The position numbers were made by a program, and so were the translations under genes. Positions 17,285 through 27,367 of a DNA stretch of 51,936 nucleotides are shown here, piece by piece (position 1 is the stretch's first letter; every line of letters starts with the position of its first letter). The notes under the pieces are model-generated. The model saw only the letters and a list, made by a program, of their open reading frames with translations, was not told where the DNA came from and ran no database searches. The DNA comes from Vicinamibacterales bacterium (GTDB taxonomy: Bacteria; Acidobacteriota; Vicinamibacteria; Vicinamibacterales; SCN-69-37): positions 1,279,926-1,331,861 of the forward strand of contig JAURFE010000001.1 of assembly GCA_030827135.1 (NCBI GenBank), read 5' to 3'.

Positions 17285-17872
17285 ATGACACTCAGAACCC
17301 TGGCGGCGACGACTCTGGGATTACTGGCGACCGCGTGCGCGAGCGGGGCGCCCGCGCCGCCGGCGGCCCAGTTCCTGTCGGCGATTGCCGCAATGTGCGG
17401 CAACGCCTATGGCGGACGCATCGTCGCCAACGACCCCGTACAACCCAATGATGCGTTCGAGGGGCAGACCCTGGTGATGCACGTGCGCACCTGTGAACCC
17501 GGGCGTGTCCTGGTGCCCTTCCACGTGGGCGAGGACCGGTCACGCACCTGGGTGCTGACGCTGCAGGGTGGTCGCATCCGCCTCAAGCATGACCATCGCC
17601 ACCAGGACGGCACAGAGGACGAACTCACGCAGTACGGGGGCGACAGCACGGCGGACGGCACGGCAACCCGTCAGGAGTTCCCGGTCGATCAGTTCTCAAT
17701 CGATTTGTTCACCCGCACCAACCGCACGGTGTCCAACACCAACACCTGGGCGATGGAAGTGCATCCGGGCCGCATGTTCGCCTATGAACTCTCCCGCCCC
17801 GGCCGGATGTTCCGCGTGGAGTTCGACCTGACAAAGACCGTGCCGTCACCGCCGGCACCCTGGGGATACTGA
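17285..17872 (+). CDS. Putative lipoprotein of unknown function
   Basis: This 195-residue protein starts at ATG 17285 with a lipoprotein signal (TLGLLATAC, Cys at residue 18). The mature part has no family I can name. It includes MCGNAYGGRIVAND, then HVRTCEPGRVLVPFHVGEDRSRTW and a histidine-rich patch (LKHDHRHQDG), followed by a C-terminal beta-rich stretch ending SPPAPWGY. The paired cysteines at about 38 and 69 could form a disulfide. It is divergent from the cysteine desulfurase (56-bp shared upstream region) and directly abuts the convergent sufU with no gap. A CATAAT box at 17274-17279 lies only five bases before the start, which would suit a leaderless transcript, but no matching -35 box is evident. 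Confidence 0.7.
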   Translation: MTLRTLAATTLGLLATACASGAPAPPAAQFLSAIAAMCGNAYGGRIVANDPVQPNDAFEGQTLVMHVRTCEPGRVLVPFHVGEDRSRTWVLTLQGGRIRLKHDHRHQDGTEDELTQYGGDSTADGTATRQEFPVDQFSIDLFTRTNRTVSNTNTWAMEVHPGRMFAYELSRPGRMFRVEFDLTKTVPSPPAPWGY

Positions 17873-18325
17873 CTACTCAGTCTTCGCCGGCTCGGCAGTG
17901 TTTGTCAGCGCCGCCTTGAGCGTGTGCCAGGAGAGCGAGGCGCACTTCACGCGCGCCGGAAACTCACGCACGCCACCGAGCACGGCCAGCTTGCCGACCG
18001 CGTCTTCGTCGATTGGCTGATCGATGGGGGTCGTGACCATCTGGTGGAACAGATCGAACAGACGGATCGCGTCATCGATCGTCTGACCCTTGACGGCGTC
18101 GGTCATGAGCGACGCGGACGCTTTTGAGATGGCACATCCCGAACCTTCGAACGCCACCTTCTCGATGCGGCCGTCGCTGATCTTCAACGACAGGGTCAGT
18201 TTGTCGCCGCAGAGCGGGTTATGCCCTTTCGCCGATTGCGTGGCGTCGGGCAGGGGGCCGAAATTCCGCGGCCGCTTGTTGTGATCGAGAATGACCTCCT
18301 GATAGAGGTCGTGGAGATCCTGCAT
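17873..18325 (-). CDS. sufU: SUF scaffold/sulfur-acceptor protein SufU
   Basis: This 150-residue IscU-fold protein carries the three expected cysteines: HNPLCGDKLTLSL, FEGSGCAISKASASL and RVKCASLSWHTL. SufU proteins bind zinc and accept persulfide sulfur from SufS. The spacing between the second and third cysteines has the extra segment typical of SufU as opposed to IscU. ATG 18325 overlaps the sufT stop as ATGA. It is the last gene of the suf operon and ends directly against the convergent lipoprotein gene; no terminator hairpin separates them. Confidence 0.92.
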   Translation of the reverse strand: MQDLHDLYQEVILDHNKRPRNFGPLPDATQSAKGHNPLCGDKLTLSLKISDGRIEKVAFEGSGCAISKASASLMTDAVKGQTIDDAIRLFDLFHQMVTTPIDQPIDEDAVGKLAVLGGVREFPARVKCASLSWHTLKAALTNTAEPAKTE

Positions 18326-18828
18326 CAGAAGAATCCCAGCGTGAGTTTCGCCGCTTCGGACATGCGTTCCTTGCCCCAGGCCGGCTCCCACACAATCTCG
18401 ACCTTCGCATCGGCCACCTCCGGCAGGGCCTTCACCTTGTTGCGCACTTCCACCGGAAGCTGCTGCGCCGAGGGACACGCCGGACTCGTCAGGGTCATGT
18501 TGATCAGCACGTTCCGGCTGGCGTCCACGATGACGTCGTAGATCAGGCCAAGCTCGTAGATGTCGACCGGAATCTCCGGGTCATACACCGTCTTGATCGC
18601 CTCGATGATTTTGCCCTGCAGCGCGGCGGTCAGGTCCGTGTCGGGCGGACCGACCACCAGAGCGTCGTGGGCAGTCTCCGGCCTTGGCGCCGCCATCGGT
18701 TCGGCGTTCCAGGCCTTGGGGGGCGAGAAGGGAGACTCCGGCGCAGGTGGCGTGGAGGGTGTGGATGGCGTGGGTGTGGTCACAGCCTCTTCCTTCTTGC
18801 CGGTGAGATCTGACAGAAACGAAAACAT
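18325..18828 (-). CDS. sufT: Fe-S assembly protein SufT (MIP18/DUF59 family)
   Basis: This 167-residue protein has a DUF59/MIP18 domain at about 65-165 with IKTVYDPEIPVDIYELGLIY and MTLTSPACPSAQQLP, the conserved DPE and the SPACP cysteine. SufT proteins help iron-sulfur cluster maturation or delivery. Residues about 12-60 are an added low-complexity tail rich in Pro, Thr and Ser, absent from typical short family members and probably disordered. The gene follows sufS by 8 bp and overlaps sufU by ATGA, so it is part of the same transcript. Confidence 0.88.
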   Translation of the reverse strand: MFSFLSDLTGKKEEAVTTPTPSTPSTPPAPESPFSPPKAWNAEPMAAPRPETAHDALVVGPPDTDLTAALQGKIIEAIKTVYDPEIPVDIYELGLIYDVIVDASRNVLINMTLTSPACPSAQQLPVEVRNKVKALPEVADAKVEIVWEPAWGKERMSEAAKLTLGFF

Positions 18829-18836
18829 GCGGTCCC

Positions 18837-20093
18837 CTATCCCATCAACTGGCGCACCCGGACGAGCGCCAGCACCAATGCATCAATGTCGTCTGTTGTG
18901 TTGTACATCGCCAGCGACGCCCGAGCCGTCGCCGGAATGCCGAAGCGGTCCATGACCGGCTGCGCACAGTGGTGGCCCGTGCGAATCGCCACGCCCTCCC
19001 GGTCCACGATCGTGCCGATGTCGTGCGGGTGGATGTCGGCCATGACAAACGACAACACACTGGCCTTCCGCCTGGCGGTACCGATGAGGGTCACGCCCGG
19101 AACTTCCTGCAGCCGGCGCGTGCCGTAGTCGAGCAGCGTCGTCTCGTGCGCGCCAATGGCCGCGAAGCCGATGGAGCACACGAATTCGATCGCGGTCGCG
19201 AGCGCAATTGCGTCGGCAATGTTCGGCGTGCCGGCCTCGAATTTGTACGGCAGTTCGTTCCACTCGCTCTTCTCGAACGTCACGGAACTGATCATGTCGC
19301 CGCCACCCATAAAGGGCGGCATCGCGCTCAGGACGGACTCGCGTCCGTACAACACACCAATCCCTGTCGGGCCATAGACCTTGTGCCCGGTGAACACGTA
19401 GAAGTCGGGGTCGAGTGCCTGGACATCCACCGCCATGTGGTACGCCGCCTGCGATCCGTCAATGAGCACGGCTGCACCGGCTTCGCGCGCAAGGGCGACC
19501 ATCTCCTCCACAGGGTTGATCGTGCCGAGCGCATTCGACAGGTGACTCACCGCCACCATCTTCGTGCGTGACGACACCAGACGCGCGAACTCGTCCATCA
19601 CCACGTCACCGGCGTCATCAATCGGCGCCACTTTCAGCACGGCCCCCGTGCGCGCGCAGGCCTGCTGCCACGGCACGATGTTTGAGTGATGCTCGAGCGC
19701 TGTGATGAGCACCTCGTCGCCGGCCTTCAGCGCCCAATCACCCCAGGCCCTCGCCACAAGGTTGATGCTTTCCGTGGCATTCCTGGTAAAGATGACCTCC
19801 CGCTCGGACCGGGCATTGAGAAATCGCTGCACTGATTTCCGGGCGCCCTCAAACGCCGCGGTGGCCCGCTCGCTCAGCGCATGAACCCCTCGATGGACGT
19901 TCGCGTTGTCGCGCTCGTAATAGTGCCGAAGCGCATCAATGACAACCTGTGGCTTCTGCGTCGTCGCGGCGTTGTCGAGATACACGAGCGGCTTTCCGTG
20001 CACCTGCTGGTGCAGGGCCGGAAACTGCGCACGAACGGCCGCGACGTCGAACATCGCCGGCACAACCGTGGTGTCGGAGGCCATGGGTGTCAT
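18837..20093 (-). CDS. sufS: Cysteine desulfurase SufS (group II)
   Basis: This 418-residue PLP enzyme supplies sulfur to the SUF machine. It shows VYLDNAATTQKP, RGVHALSERAT, the HHSNIVPWQ segment with the PLP-stacking His, VFTGHKVYGPTGIG with the Schiff-base lysine, and the group II catalytic loop RTGHHCAQPVMDRFG. The start overlaps the sufD stop (ATGA). An internal start at MFDVAAVRAQFP (14 codons in) is possible, but translational coupling favours the first ATG. Physical linkage to sufU supports SufS-SufU as the sulfur-transfer pair. Confidence 0.94.
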   Translation of the reverse strand: MTPMASDTTVVPAMFDVAAVRAQFPALHQQVHGKPLVYLDNAATTQKPQVVIDALRHYYERDNANVHRGVHALSERATAAFEGARKSVQRFLNARSEREVIFTRNATESINLVARAWGDWALKAGDEVLITALEHHSNIVPWQQACARTGAVLKVAPIDDAGDVVMDEFARLVSSRTKMVAVSHLSNALGTINPVEEMVALAREAGAAVLIDGSQAAYHMAVDVQALDPDFYVFTGHKVYGPTGIGVLYGRESVLSAMPPFMGGGDMISSVTFEKSEWNELPYKFEAGTPNIADAIALATAIEFVCSIGFAAIGAHETTLLDYGTRRLQEVPGVTLIGTARRKASVLSFVMADIHPHDIGTIVDREGVAIRTGHHCAQPVMDRFGIPATARASLAMYNTTDDIDALVLALVRVRQLMG

Positions 20094-21304
20094 TCGGGCA
20101 AGTGGAGCTTCCGGACCAGCGCCACCTCAAGCTCTTCACGAATGGCGTCAAGCCTGATGCCGTTCAGCACATCGCTGGCGAACGCGTGAATCAGGATGTT
20201 GCGCGCATCAGCCAGCGCAATACCACGGGCCCGCAGATAGAACATCTGGTCGTCGTCGAGCTGCCCCACCGTTGCGCCGTGGGTGCACTTCACGTCATCG
20301 GCAAAGATCTCGAGCTGCGGCTTGGTGTTGATGGTGGCGTCGCCTGAGAGCAACAGCGCCTTGTTCGTCTGTTTGGCATCGGTCTTCTGTGCGTCCGGAC
20401 GCACGATGATCTTGCCGTTGAACACACCTTTGGCGTTGCCGGCCAGGATGCCCTTGTAGACCTCGTGGCTGGGACAATGCGGCTGGGCGTGGTCAATGGT
20501 CGTGTGCGTGTCTACCAGCGTGTCGCCGTCGGCGACATACAGCCCGTTCAGGGTGCACTCCGCGCCCTCCCCGGCCAGAGTCGCCGAGATGTCGTTCCGG
20601 GCAATCCGGCCCCCGAACGTAATCGCGTGTGACGTAAACGTGCTCGCGCGATGCAGGTGCACAAACGTGCTGGCGAGATGGAACGTCGACGACGCTTCCT
20701 GCTGCACCTTGACGTGGTCCACCACCGCGCCCGGCCCGACAAGGAATTCAGTGACGGCGGTCGTCAGCACCGGCTGGCCTTCACGTCCCTCGTACCGCTC
20801 CACGATTGACACCTGTGCCTGCTCCCCCACGACCACGAAGATCCTCGGGGCGACCATCGCCGGCGTCGCACCGGGCTCCGCGACACACACGATATGAATG
20901 GGTTCGGTGACGATGGCCTTCGGAGCGATGTGAATGAAGAGGCCGTCTTCAAAAAAAGCGGTGTTCAGCAATACGAAGGGGTGATCACTCTTCAGGCTCG
21001 GCCCCTCGTGCGGCGGCTGCGACGCCCAGGCCTCCTGCAGGGTCGAGATGGTGACGCCCTCCGGCAGGCTCTGGTTGAGGAGGGTCACCCGTGCGGGGGT
21101 TGCCCGCCACTCGGTCTGCGCGATCGGCGCGACGTTCGTGAACTTCCACTCTTCGTCCTTCGTTGTCGGAAATCCCTGCTCGAGGAAGCGGCCGAACGCC
21201 GCCGCCCGGGCCGTGCGCAGCCACTCGGGCCCGAAGGCCGGCGCGGCGCGGAACGCCTCGAACGCGTCAACGAACGTACCGTGTCGTTCTGCCACCTGGG
21301 ACAT
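20090..21304 (-). CDS. sufD: Fe-S cluster assembly protein SufD
   Basis: This 404-residue protein is a right-handed beta-helix SufB/SufD family member that pairs with SufB and SufC to form the scaffold complex. Features are the N-terminal GFPTTKDEEWKFTNVAPI helix, the central beta-helix (VVDHVKVQQEASSTFHLAS) and the C-terminal block CTHGATVGQLDDDQMFYLRARGI with the conserved HGA and LRxRG motifs. It lies 2 bp after sufC and overlaps sufS by ATGA. Confidence 0.93.
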   Translation of the reverse strand: MSQVAERHGTFVDAFEAFRAAPAFGPEWLRTARAAAFGRFLEQGFPTTKDEEWKFTNVAPIAQTEWRATPARVTLLNQSLPEGVTISTLQEAWASQPPHEGPSLKSDHPFVLLNTAFFEDGLFIHIAPKAIVTEPIHIVCVAEPGATPAMVAPRIFVVVGEQAQVSIVERYEGREGQPVLTTAVTEFLVGPGAVVDHVKVQQEASSTFHLASTFVHLHRASTFTSHAITFGGRIARNDISATLAGEGAECTLNGLYVADGDTLVDTHTTIDHAQPHCPSHEVYKGILAGNAKGVFNGKIIVRPDAQKTDAKQTNKALLLSGDATINTKPQLEIFADDVKCTHGATVGQLDDDQMFYLRARGIALADARNILIHAFASDVLNGIRLDAIREELEVALVRKLHLPE

Positions 21305-21306
21305 GA

Positions 21307-22068
21307 CTACGCCTGCGCTCCGACAACGTCATCGATCCAGCCGTAGCCCTTGGCCTCAAGCTCAAGGGCAAGCTCCTTGCCGCCGGACCGGACGATCTTC
21401 CCGCCGCTCAGCACATGCACGAAGTCGGGCACGATGTAGTCGAGCAGCCGCTGGTAGTGCGTCACCACGATGATGGCGCGGTCGGGGCTGCGCAGCGCAT
21501 TGACGCCGTTGGCCACGATACGAAGCGCGTCGATGTCGAGCCCGGAGTCCGTTTCATCAAGGATGGCCAGCTTCGGCTCGAGCACCGCCATCTGGAAGAT
21601 TTCGTTGCGCTTCTTTTCACCGCCCGAGAACCCTTCATTCACAGCACGATTCAGCATCGATTGATCCATCTCGAGGAGCTTGGCCTTCTCCTTGATCAGC
21701 TGGATGAACTCGATCGCGTCGAGCTGTTCCTGGCCCTTGTACTTCCGTACGGCATTGACGGCCGCCTTCAGGAAGTACTGGTTGTTCACACCGGGAATCT
21801 CCACCGGATACTGGAACGCCATGAAGACGCCTTCACACGCGCGTTCCTCGGGATCCATGTCGAGCAGGTCCTTGCCGTCGTAGGTCACCGACCCACCGGT
21901 CGCCTCGTAGCCGGGGTGGCCCGAGAGAATGCGGGCGAGTGTGCTCTTGCCGGAGCCGTTGGGCCCCATGATGGCGTGCACTTCGCCGGGGTTTACCGAG
22001 AGATTGAGGCCCTTGAGAATGTCTTTGTCCTCGGCCCTGACGCGGAGATCGGTGATTTCTAGCAACAT
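21307..22068 (-). CDS. sufC: Fe-S cluster assembly ATPase SufC
   Basis: This 253-residue cytosolic ABC-type ATPase drives the SufBC2D scaffold. It has Walker A MGPNGSGKSTLARILSG, a Q-loop in MAFQYPVEIPG, the signature FSGGEKKRNEIFQ, Walker B AILDETDSGLD and the switch histidine in VVTHYQRLL. The SGGEKKR variant of the signature is diagnostic of SufC. Two-base gaps on both sides mark it as an operon-internal gene. Confidence 0.96.
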   Translation of the reverse strand: MLLEITDLRVRAEDKDILKGLNLSVNPGEVHAIMGPNGSGKSTLARILSGHPGYEATGGSVTYDGKDLLDMDPEERACEGVFMAFQYPVEIPGVNNQYFLKAAVNAVRKYKGQEQLDAIEFIQLIKEKAKLLEMDQSMLNRAVNEGFSGGEKKRNEIFQMAVLEPKLAILDETDSGLDIDALRIVANGVNALRSPDRAIIVVTHYQRLLDYIVPDFVHVLSGGKIVRSGGKELALELEAKGYGWIDDVVGAQA

Positions 22069-22070
22069 GA

Positions 22071-23509
<1,439 letters not shown>

Positions 23510-23513
<4 letters not shown>

Positions 23514-23833
23514 ACTGAAAAACTCGTTCCGCAGCCACAGGTCTGCTTGGCATGCGGGTTCTGGAAAATGAAACCCCGGCTCACAAGACTGGTGTCGTAG
23601 TCGAGCGTCGTGCCGTCGAGCAGACGATGGCTGCGGGGATCCACCCACACCTTCACGCCATCAGGGCCTTCGAACACGAGGTCCTGTTCCTTCGGCGCGG
23701 CTTCCCACTCGAACACGTACTCGAATCCGGAACAGCCGCCGGCTTTAATGCCGACGCGCAGCCCACTCGCGTCGTCGCGTTTCGCCAGCAGCTTCTGGAT
23801 CTGGCTCGCCGCAGTCGGCGTGACGGCAATCAT
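23510..23833 (-). CDS. sufA: A-type Fe-S carrier (IscA/SufA/ErpA family)
   Basis: This 107-residue carrier receives clusters from the SUF scaffold and hands them to apo-proteins. The three conserved cysteines are visible: [14 protein letters not shown] near residue 38 and the C-terminal [12 protein letters not shown]. The start ATG 23833 overlaps the stop of the rrf2 gene (ATGA); a longer frame upstream is the shadow of that regulator. I use the sufA name from the operon context; sequence alone does not separate SufA from ErpA. Confidence 0.92.
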
Positions 23834-24297
23834 GATCGCTTCACCATCTGCAGGGGCATCGTCCCCGGTTCGAGCGGCGGCATCGGTGTCGGCATCTCGG
23901 CCGCAAGCTCCGCCACCGACGTCGCGGCCAGGGTGGCGACGATGCGGTCCTTGATGCGCCAGAGGGGATCGCGAATGTTGCACTTGGCGTACTGGTCGCA
24001 GCTGTGGTCCGTATCTGAACACGCGGTGACCATCAGCGGTCCGTCCACGGCCTGGATCACGTCGGCCACCGACATGGCGGCGGCGGGCTTGGCCAGCGCA
24101 TAACCTCCGCGAATGCCCTGCTGGGACTCCAACAGCTTGCCCCGTACCAGTTTTTGCAGCACCTTGGCGAGCAGTTCGGCCGGAATATCGTAGGTTTCGG
24201 CAAGTTCACGCGAAGACACGGCACCGCGATCGGCGTTCGCGGCCAGGTGGCGCATGGCCAGCAGGGCGTAGTCGGTCTTTTTGGAAAGGCGCAACAT
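23830..24297 (-). CDS. Rrf2-family Fe-S sensing regulator (IscR/SufR-like) of the suf operon
   Basis: This 155-residue regulator begins at ATG 24297 with the family-typical MLRLSKKTDYALLAM. A winged helix-turn-helix follows (SSRELAETYDIPAELLAKVLQKL, RGGYALAKPA). Three cysteines in the C-terminal loop, in CSDTDHSCDQYAKCNIRD, match the cluster ligands of IscR-like Rrf2 proteins, so it probably carries an Fe-S cluster and represses or activates the suf genes according to iron-sulfur status. It is the first gene of the operon, consistent with autoregulation. The C-terminus has a Pro/Met-rich tail that overlaps sufA. Confidence 0.9.
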   Translation of the reverse strand: MLRLSKKTDYALLAMRHLAANADRGAVSSRELAETYDIPAELLAKVLQKLVRGKLLESQQGIRGGYALAKPAAAMSVADVIQAVDGPLMVTACSDTDHSCDQYAKCNIRDPLWRIKDRIVATLAATSVAELAAEMPTPMPPLEPGTMPLQMVKRS

Positions 24298-24377
24298 CAC
24301 AAGCCTCACGGTGTCGGCGGACGGGCTGAGCGGGAGGGGCTCAGGACGGGACACACGATGTCCGACCGAACGAGTCC

Positions 24378-24406
24378 ATCTTACCGGTACCCGTCCGATG
24401 TAGCAA
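24378..24406 (-). promoter_or_regulatory. Candidate promoter of the suf operon
   Basis: Read on the minus strand, TTGCTA (24406-24401) and TAAGAT (24383-24378) are 17 bp apart. They lie about 80 bp before the start of the Rrf2 regulator. The spacer contains GGTACCGG-type palindromic sequence that could be an operator for the regulator itself; that part is inference. Confidence 0.5.
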
Positions 24407-24463
24407 CCGGAGCGGTGGGGCTAAGTGGTTGATGAGAACGGTCTTACTAAATAACACTCGGTG

Positions 24464-24480
24464 TCGAGCCTGGTGCTCGA
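24464..24480 (-). terminator. Weak hairpin after the S1-domain gene
   Basis: Six-base arms TCGAGC and GCTCGA enclose a five-base loop about 10 bp after the S1-protein stop codon. Only a short, broken T-run follows on the minus strand, so termination would be inefficient at best. It is the only candidate boundary between this gene and the suf promoter. Confidence 0.3.
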
Positions 24481-24489
24481 AACCCCGGG

Positions 24490-25944
24490 CTAACGCTTCA
24501 GTGCTCCGCGCAGTTTGTCCGCAAGCGACCCGCCAAAGGACCCCGACTGCGCCACCTCCGCTCGCTCCTTGTACTCGCGCACTTCGGCCGCTTCCGCCGC
24601 GGCTTCAATCGCCTTGTGACTCACACGGATGCGGCGCCCCTGCGGGTCGGCCTCAAGGACGATGACGTCAACGTCGCTGCCGACGGGGAACACCTTCTTG
24701 ATGTCGGCCCCCTTCTCAACGCCGGTCTCACTCAGCGGCATCAAACCTGTGCGACCCGGCGCGAGGAACACGAACACGCCGAACGTCTCGTGACGATCGA
24801 CCTTGCCTGTCACCCGGGCGCCGGGCACGATCCCTGTCCGGGTCTGCGTGGCGCCCCCGGACGCGGACGCGACCTCGCTGCCCTTCGCGGATCCCGCCTC
24901 GACCAGCGCAACACCAATGCGCTTCTTGTCGGGATCGATACTGAGCACTTCGAAGGCCCCAGCCATGCCGACCGTGATCGACTTGGACCAGCCGCCCGCG
25001 CGGCCGGTCGGCGCAAACGTGGACATGTGCGCGAGGGCCTCCACCCCCGGCTCCAACTCGACGAACGCGCCGAAGTCAGCCACACGCGTCACGCGCCCTT
25101 CACACACCTGGCCGATGGCATAGGTGTCCAGAATGGCCGCCCACGGATCCGCACTCAACTGCTTCAACCCCAACGCAATCTGCTGCGTCACGTCATCGAC
25201 ACGCAGCACCTTGACGGTGACTTCGTCGCCGGGCTTCACGACGTCTTCCGCCTTGGACACGCGCGCCCACGCCATTTCTGAGACGTGCAACAACCCCTGC
25301 ACACCCGCGCCGAGATCCACGAACGCGCCAAAGTCACGCACCGACACCACACGCCCCGTGATGACCGCGCCTACGACGATGGATTTGCGCACTTCGACGG
25401 ATTTTGTCTTCTGTTCTTCCTCGAGCAGTGCGCGGCGCGACACCACGAACTTTTCGCCGCCATCCCTGTACTCGATGATGCGGAAGGCATACACGCGGCC
25501 CTCGTGCACGGTCGCGTCCTCGGTGCGGATGGTATCGATTTGCGACATCGGGCAGAACGCGCGCTGACGCGCGATACGCACTTCGAGGCCGCCCTTGGTG
25601 GCCTTCTCGACCTTGCCTTCAACGGGCAAACCGGCCCGGAACGCATCCTCCAGCTGTCCGGCGTTGGCCGCCCCGAGCGCGAGTCGCCGCGAGAGGACGA
25701 GCCCGCCACTTGTGGACACAACCACCGCCTGAATGCGGTCGCCCACGTGCACCTCGACGTCGCCGTCTTCATCCTGCAGTTCGACAAGATCGATGGTGGC
25801 TTCGCCCTTGCCGCCGACGTTCACGAACGCCACCTCGGGCCCGATGGCCACGATGGTGCCCTCGATGGTCTGGCCGCGTTCAAACCGCCTGGACTGGATG
25901 GAGGCTTCAAAGAGTGCCGCGAAATCGTCGTCGTTGGAAGTCAC
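24490..25944 (-). CDS. S1-domain RNA-binding protein (ribosomal protein S1-like)
   Basis: This 484-residue cytosolic protein contains four S1 OB-fold repeats, at about 20-88, 102-170, 190-262 and 275-345, with a fifth, weaker one at about 375-450. The third and fourth show the canonical GRVVSVRDFGAFVDLGAGVQGLLHVSEM and TRVADFGAFVELEPGVEALAHMS cores, here named only by key residues DFGAFV and HxS. Acidic N-terminus MTSNDDDFAALFEAS resembles S1-like proteins that bind the ribosome. It could be the organism's rpsA or a paralogue; E. coli S1 has six repeats, so I give no symbol. Translation starts at GTG 25944, with no strong ribosome site. It probably acts in translation initiation or mRNA protection. 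Confidence 0.82.
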   Translation of the reverse strand: MTSNDDDFAALFEASIQSRRFERGQTIEGTIVAIGPEVAFVNVGGKGEATIDLVELQDEDGDVEVHVGDRIQAVVVSTSGGLVLSRRLALGAANAGQLEDAFRAGLPVEGKVEKATKGGLEVRIARQRAFCPMSQIDTIRTEDATVHEGRVYAFRIIEYRDGGEKFVVSRRALLEEEQKTKSVEVRKSIVVGAVITGRVVSVRDFGAFVDLGAGVQGLLHVSEMAWARVSKAEDVVKPGDEVTVKVLRVDDVTQQIALGLKQLSADPWAAILDTYAIGQVCEGRVTRVADFGAFVELEPGVEALAHMSTFAPTGRAGGWSKSITVGMAGAFEVLSIDPDKKRIGVALVEAGSAKGSEVASASGGATQTRTGIVPGARVTGKVDRHETFGVFVFLAPGRTGLMPLSETGVEKGADIKKVFPVGSDVDVIVLEADPQGRRIRVSHKAIEAAAEAAEVREYKERAEVAQSGSFGGSLADKLRGALKR

Positions 25945-26003
25945 ACCCTAGGATACTGCTAGACTTTGCGGCATCGTGAGTATCCGGCGGGTCCTGATCG
26001 GCA

Positions 26004-26234
26004 GTGGGACCGTGGGCCGCGGCGGCTGCGGCGTTCGGGTTGTGGCCCGCCGATGCGCCGGCTGTGGACTTTGAGGACCCTCTCACCGGGCCCACCAGCG
26101 CCCAGTTTGATATCCCGTTCGCCAAGTACATGCCGACGCCCGAGGGGCTGCGGCGCGCGCACTCCGGCTCCGGCCGCGCCAATGGCAACGACCGCCCGGT
26201 GGTGCGCACCAGGTCCGACCAGACGCCGCGCTAG
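26004..26234 (+). CDS. Possible small secreted protein, start or frame uncertain
   Basis: A 76-codon frame starting at GTG 26004 fills the space between two minus-strand genes. Its N-terminus is a hydrophobic Ala-rich stretch ending at ADAPA, then polar sequence VDFEDPLTGPTSAQFD and a basic C-terminus. The N-terminus lacks the positive residues a signal peptide needs. They do occur in another frame: from GTG 25976 the reading MSIRRVLIGSGTVG would supply them after a one-base shift near 26010. So this is either a short exported protein with a sequencing or real frameshift, or a chance frame. I recognise no family. The last bases overlap the stop of the convergent MoeB gene. Confidence 0.3.
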   Translation: MGPWAAAAAAFGLWPADAPAVDFEDPLTGPTSAQFDIPFAKYMPTPEGLRRAHSGSGRANGNDRPVVRTRSDQTPR

Positions 26235-27325
26235 TACCCGGCGCGCTTCCAGGCCTGAATCCCGCCGACGAGATTGACAGCGTCATAGCCCTTGGCGCGC
26301 AGCGCGGCCGTCACGCGCGCACTCCGTCCACCGGACTGACACTGCACCACCACGGTTCGATCGGTCGGCAGTGCCGCGAGCTGCGCCATGACCTCCCCCA
26401 TCGGGATGAGCGTCGCACCCGGAATATTCGCCGACGCATGCTCAAACGGTTCGCGCACGTCAATCAACATATGAGGGTGGCCGGTCGTGCGCCACTGCTG
26501 CAACTCGTCAACTGTCATTTCATCTTTCATGGGAGTCTCCGTCTCGCACACCTGATCGTAAGCGACCAGCGTGGTGATTGTTGGCGCATCGCCACACACG
26601 GGGCAGTCGGGATCGCGAGCCAGTGTGATGTCGCGGAATTTCATCCGTAGTGCGTCATACAGCAGCAGGCGGCCGACCAGTGGTTCGCCCATGCCTGTGA
26701 TGAGTTTGATGGCTTCAGTCGCCTGAATGGTGCCGATGATGCCCGGCAGCACGCCCAACACGCCGGCCTCCGCGCAATTGGGAATCAATCCGGCGGGCGG
26801 CGGTTCGGGATGCAGGCAGCGATAACAGGGTCCCGCGCCGGCGGCAAACACCGACGCCTGCCCCTCGAAGCGGAAGATGCTGCCGTACACATTCGGCGTG
26901 CCGGTCAGTACACACGCATCGTTTACCAGGTACCGCGTCGGAAAATTGTCGCTACCGTCAATCACGATGTCGTACGCGTCGACCAGCCGGCGCGCGGTCG
27001 AGGCGTCAAACGCCGCGTCGTGCAGCTCAAGATGAACGAGCGGATTGACGGCGGCGAGACGATCGGCAGCCGATGCGAGTTTCGGCCGCCCGACATCCGG
27101 TGTGCCGTGGATGATCTGCCGGTGAAGATTGGTTTCGTCGACAACGTCGTAGTCGACGAGTCCCAACGTGCCGACACCCGCCGCCGCCAGGTACAACGCA
27201 GCCGGGGATCCGAGACCACCGACACCCACGAGCAGAATTCGCGCCTCCGCGAGCCTGCGCTGCCCCTCAGCACCAAACTCCGGCAGCAGGACCTGCCGGG
27301 CATACCGGAGGGCAGACGTGGACAT
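26231..27325 (-). CDS. moeB: MoeB/ThiF-type adenylyltransferase with C-terminal rhodanese domain
   Basis: This 364-residue protein activates the C-terminal glycine of a ubiquitin-like sulfur carrier (MoaD, ThiS or CysO type) and donates sulfur. Residues 1-250 are an E1-like Rossmann domain: LLVGVGGLGSPAALYLAAAG nucleotide loop, DETNLHRQI, DGSDNFPTRYLVND, and two zinc-binding pairs CYRCLHPEP and CPVCGD. Residues about 270-364 are a rhodanese: MLIDVREPFEHASANIPGA and the active-site loop VVQCQSGGRSAR with the persulfide cysteine. This two-domain layout matches MOCS3/MoeZ proteins. It could serve molybdopterin, thiamin or cysteine pathways; no carrier gene is in the window. A DUF2892 gene on the same strand upstream is a common companion of rhodaneses. 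Confidence 0.9.
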   Translation of the reverse strand: MSTSALRYARQVLLPEFGAEGQRRLAEARILLVGVGGLGSPAALYLAAAGVGTLGLVDYDVVDETNLHRQIIHGTPDVGRPKLASAADRLAAVNPLVHLELHDAAFDASTARRLVDAYDIVIDGSDNFPTRYLVNDACVLTGTPNVYGSIFRFEGQASVFAAGAGPCYRCLHPEPPPAGLIPNCAEAGVLGVLPGIIGTIQATEAIKLITGMGEPLVGRLLLYDALRMKFRDITLARDPDCPVCGDAPTITTLVAYDQVCETETPMKDEMTVDELQQWRTTGHPHMLIDVREPFEHASANIPGATLIPMGEVMAQLAALPTDRTVVVQCQSGGRSARVTAALRAKGYDAVNLVGGIQAWKRAGY

Positions 27326-27367
27326 GGGAATAGTCTAATGCGCCCAACCGCCCGCCTGCCGGGCCGC

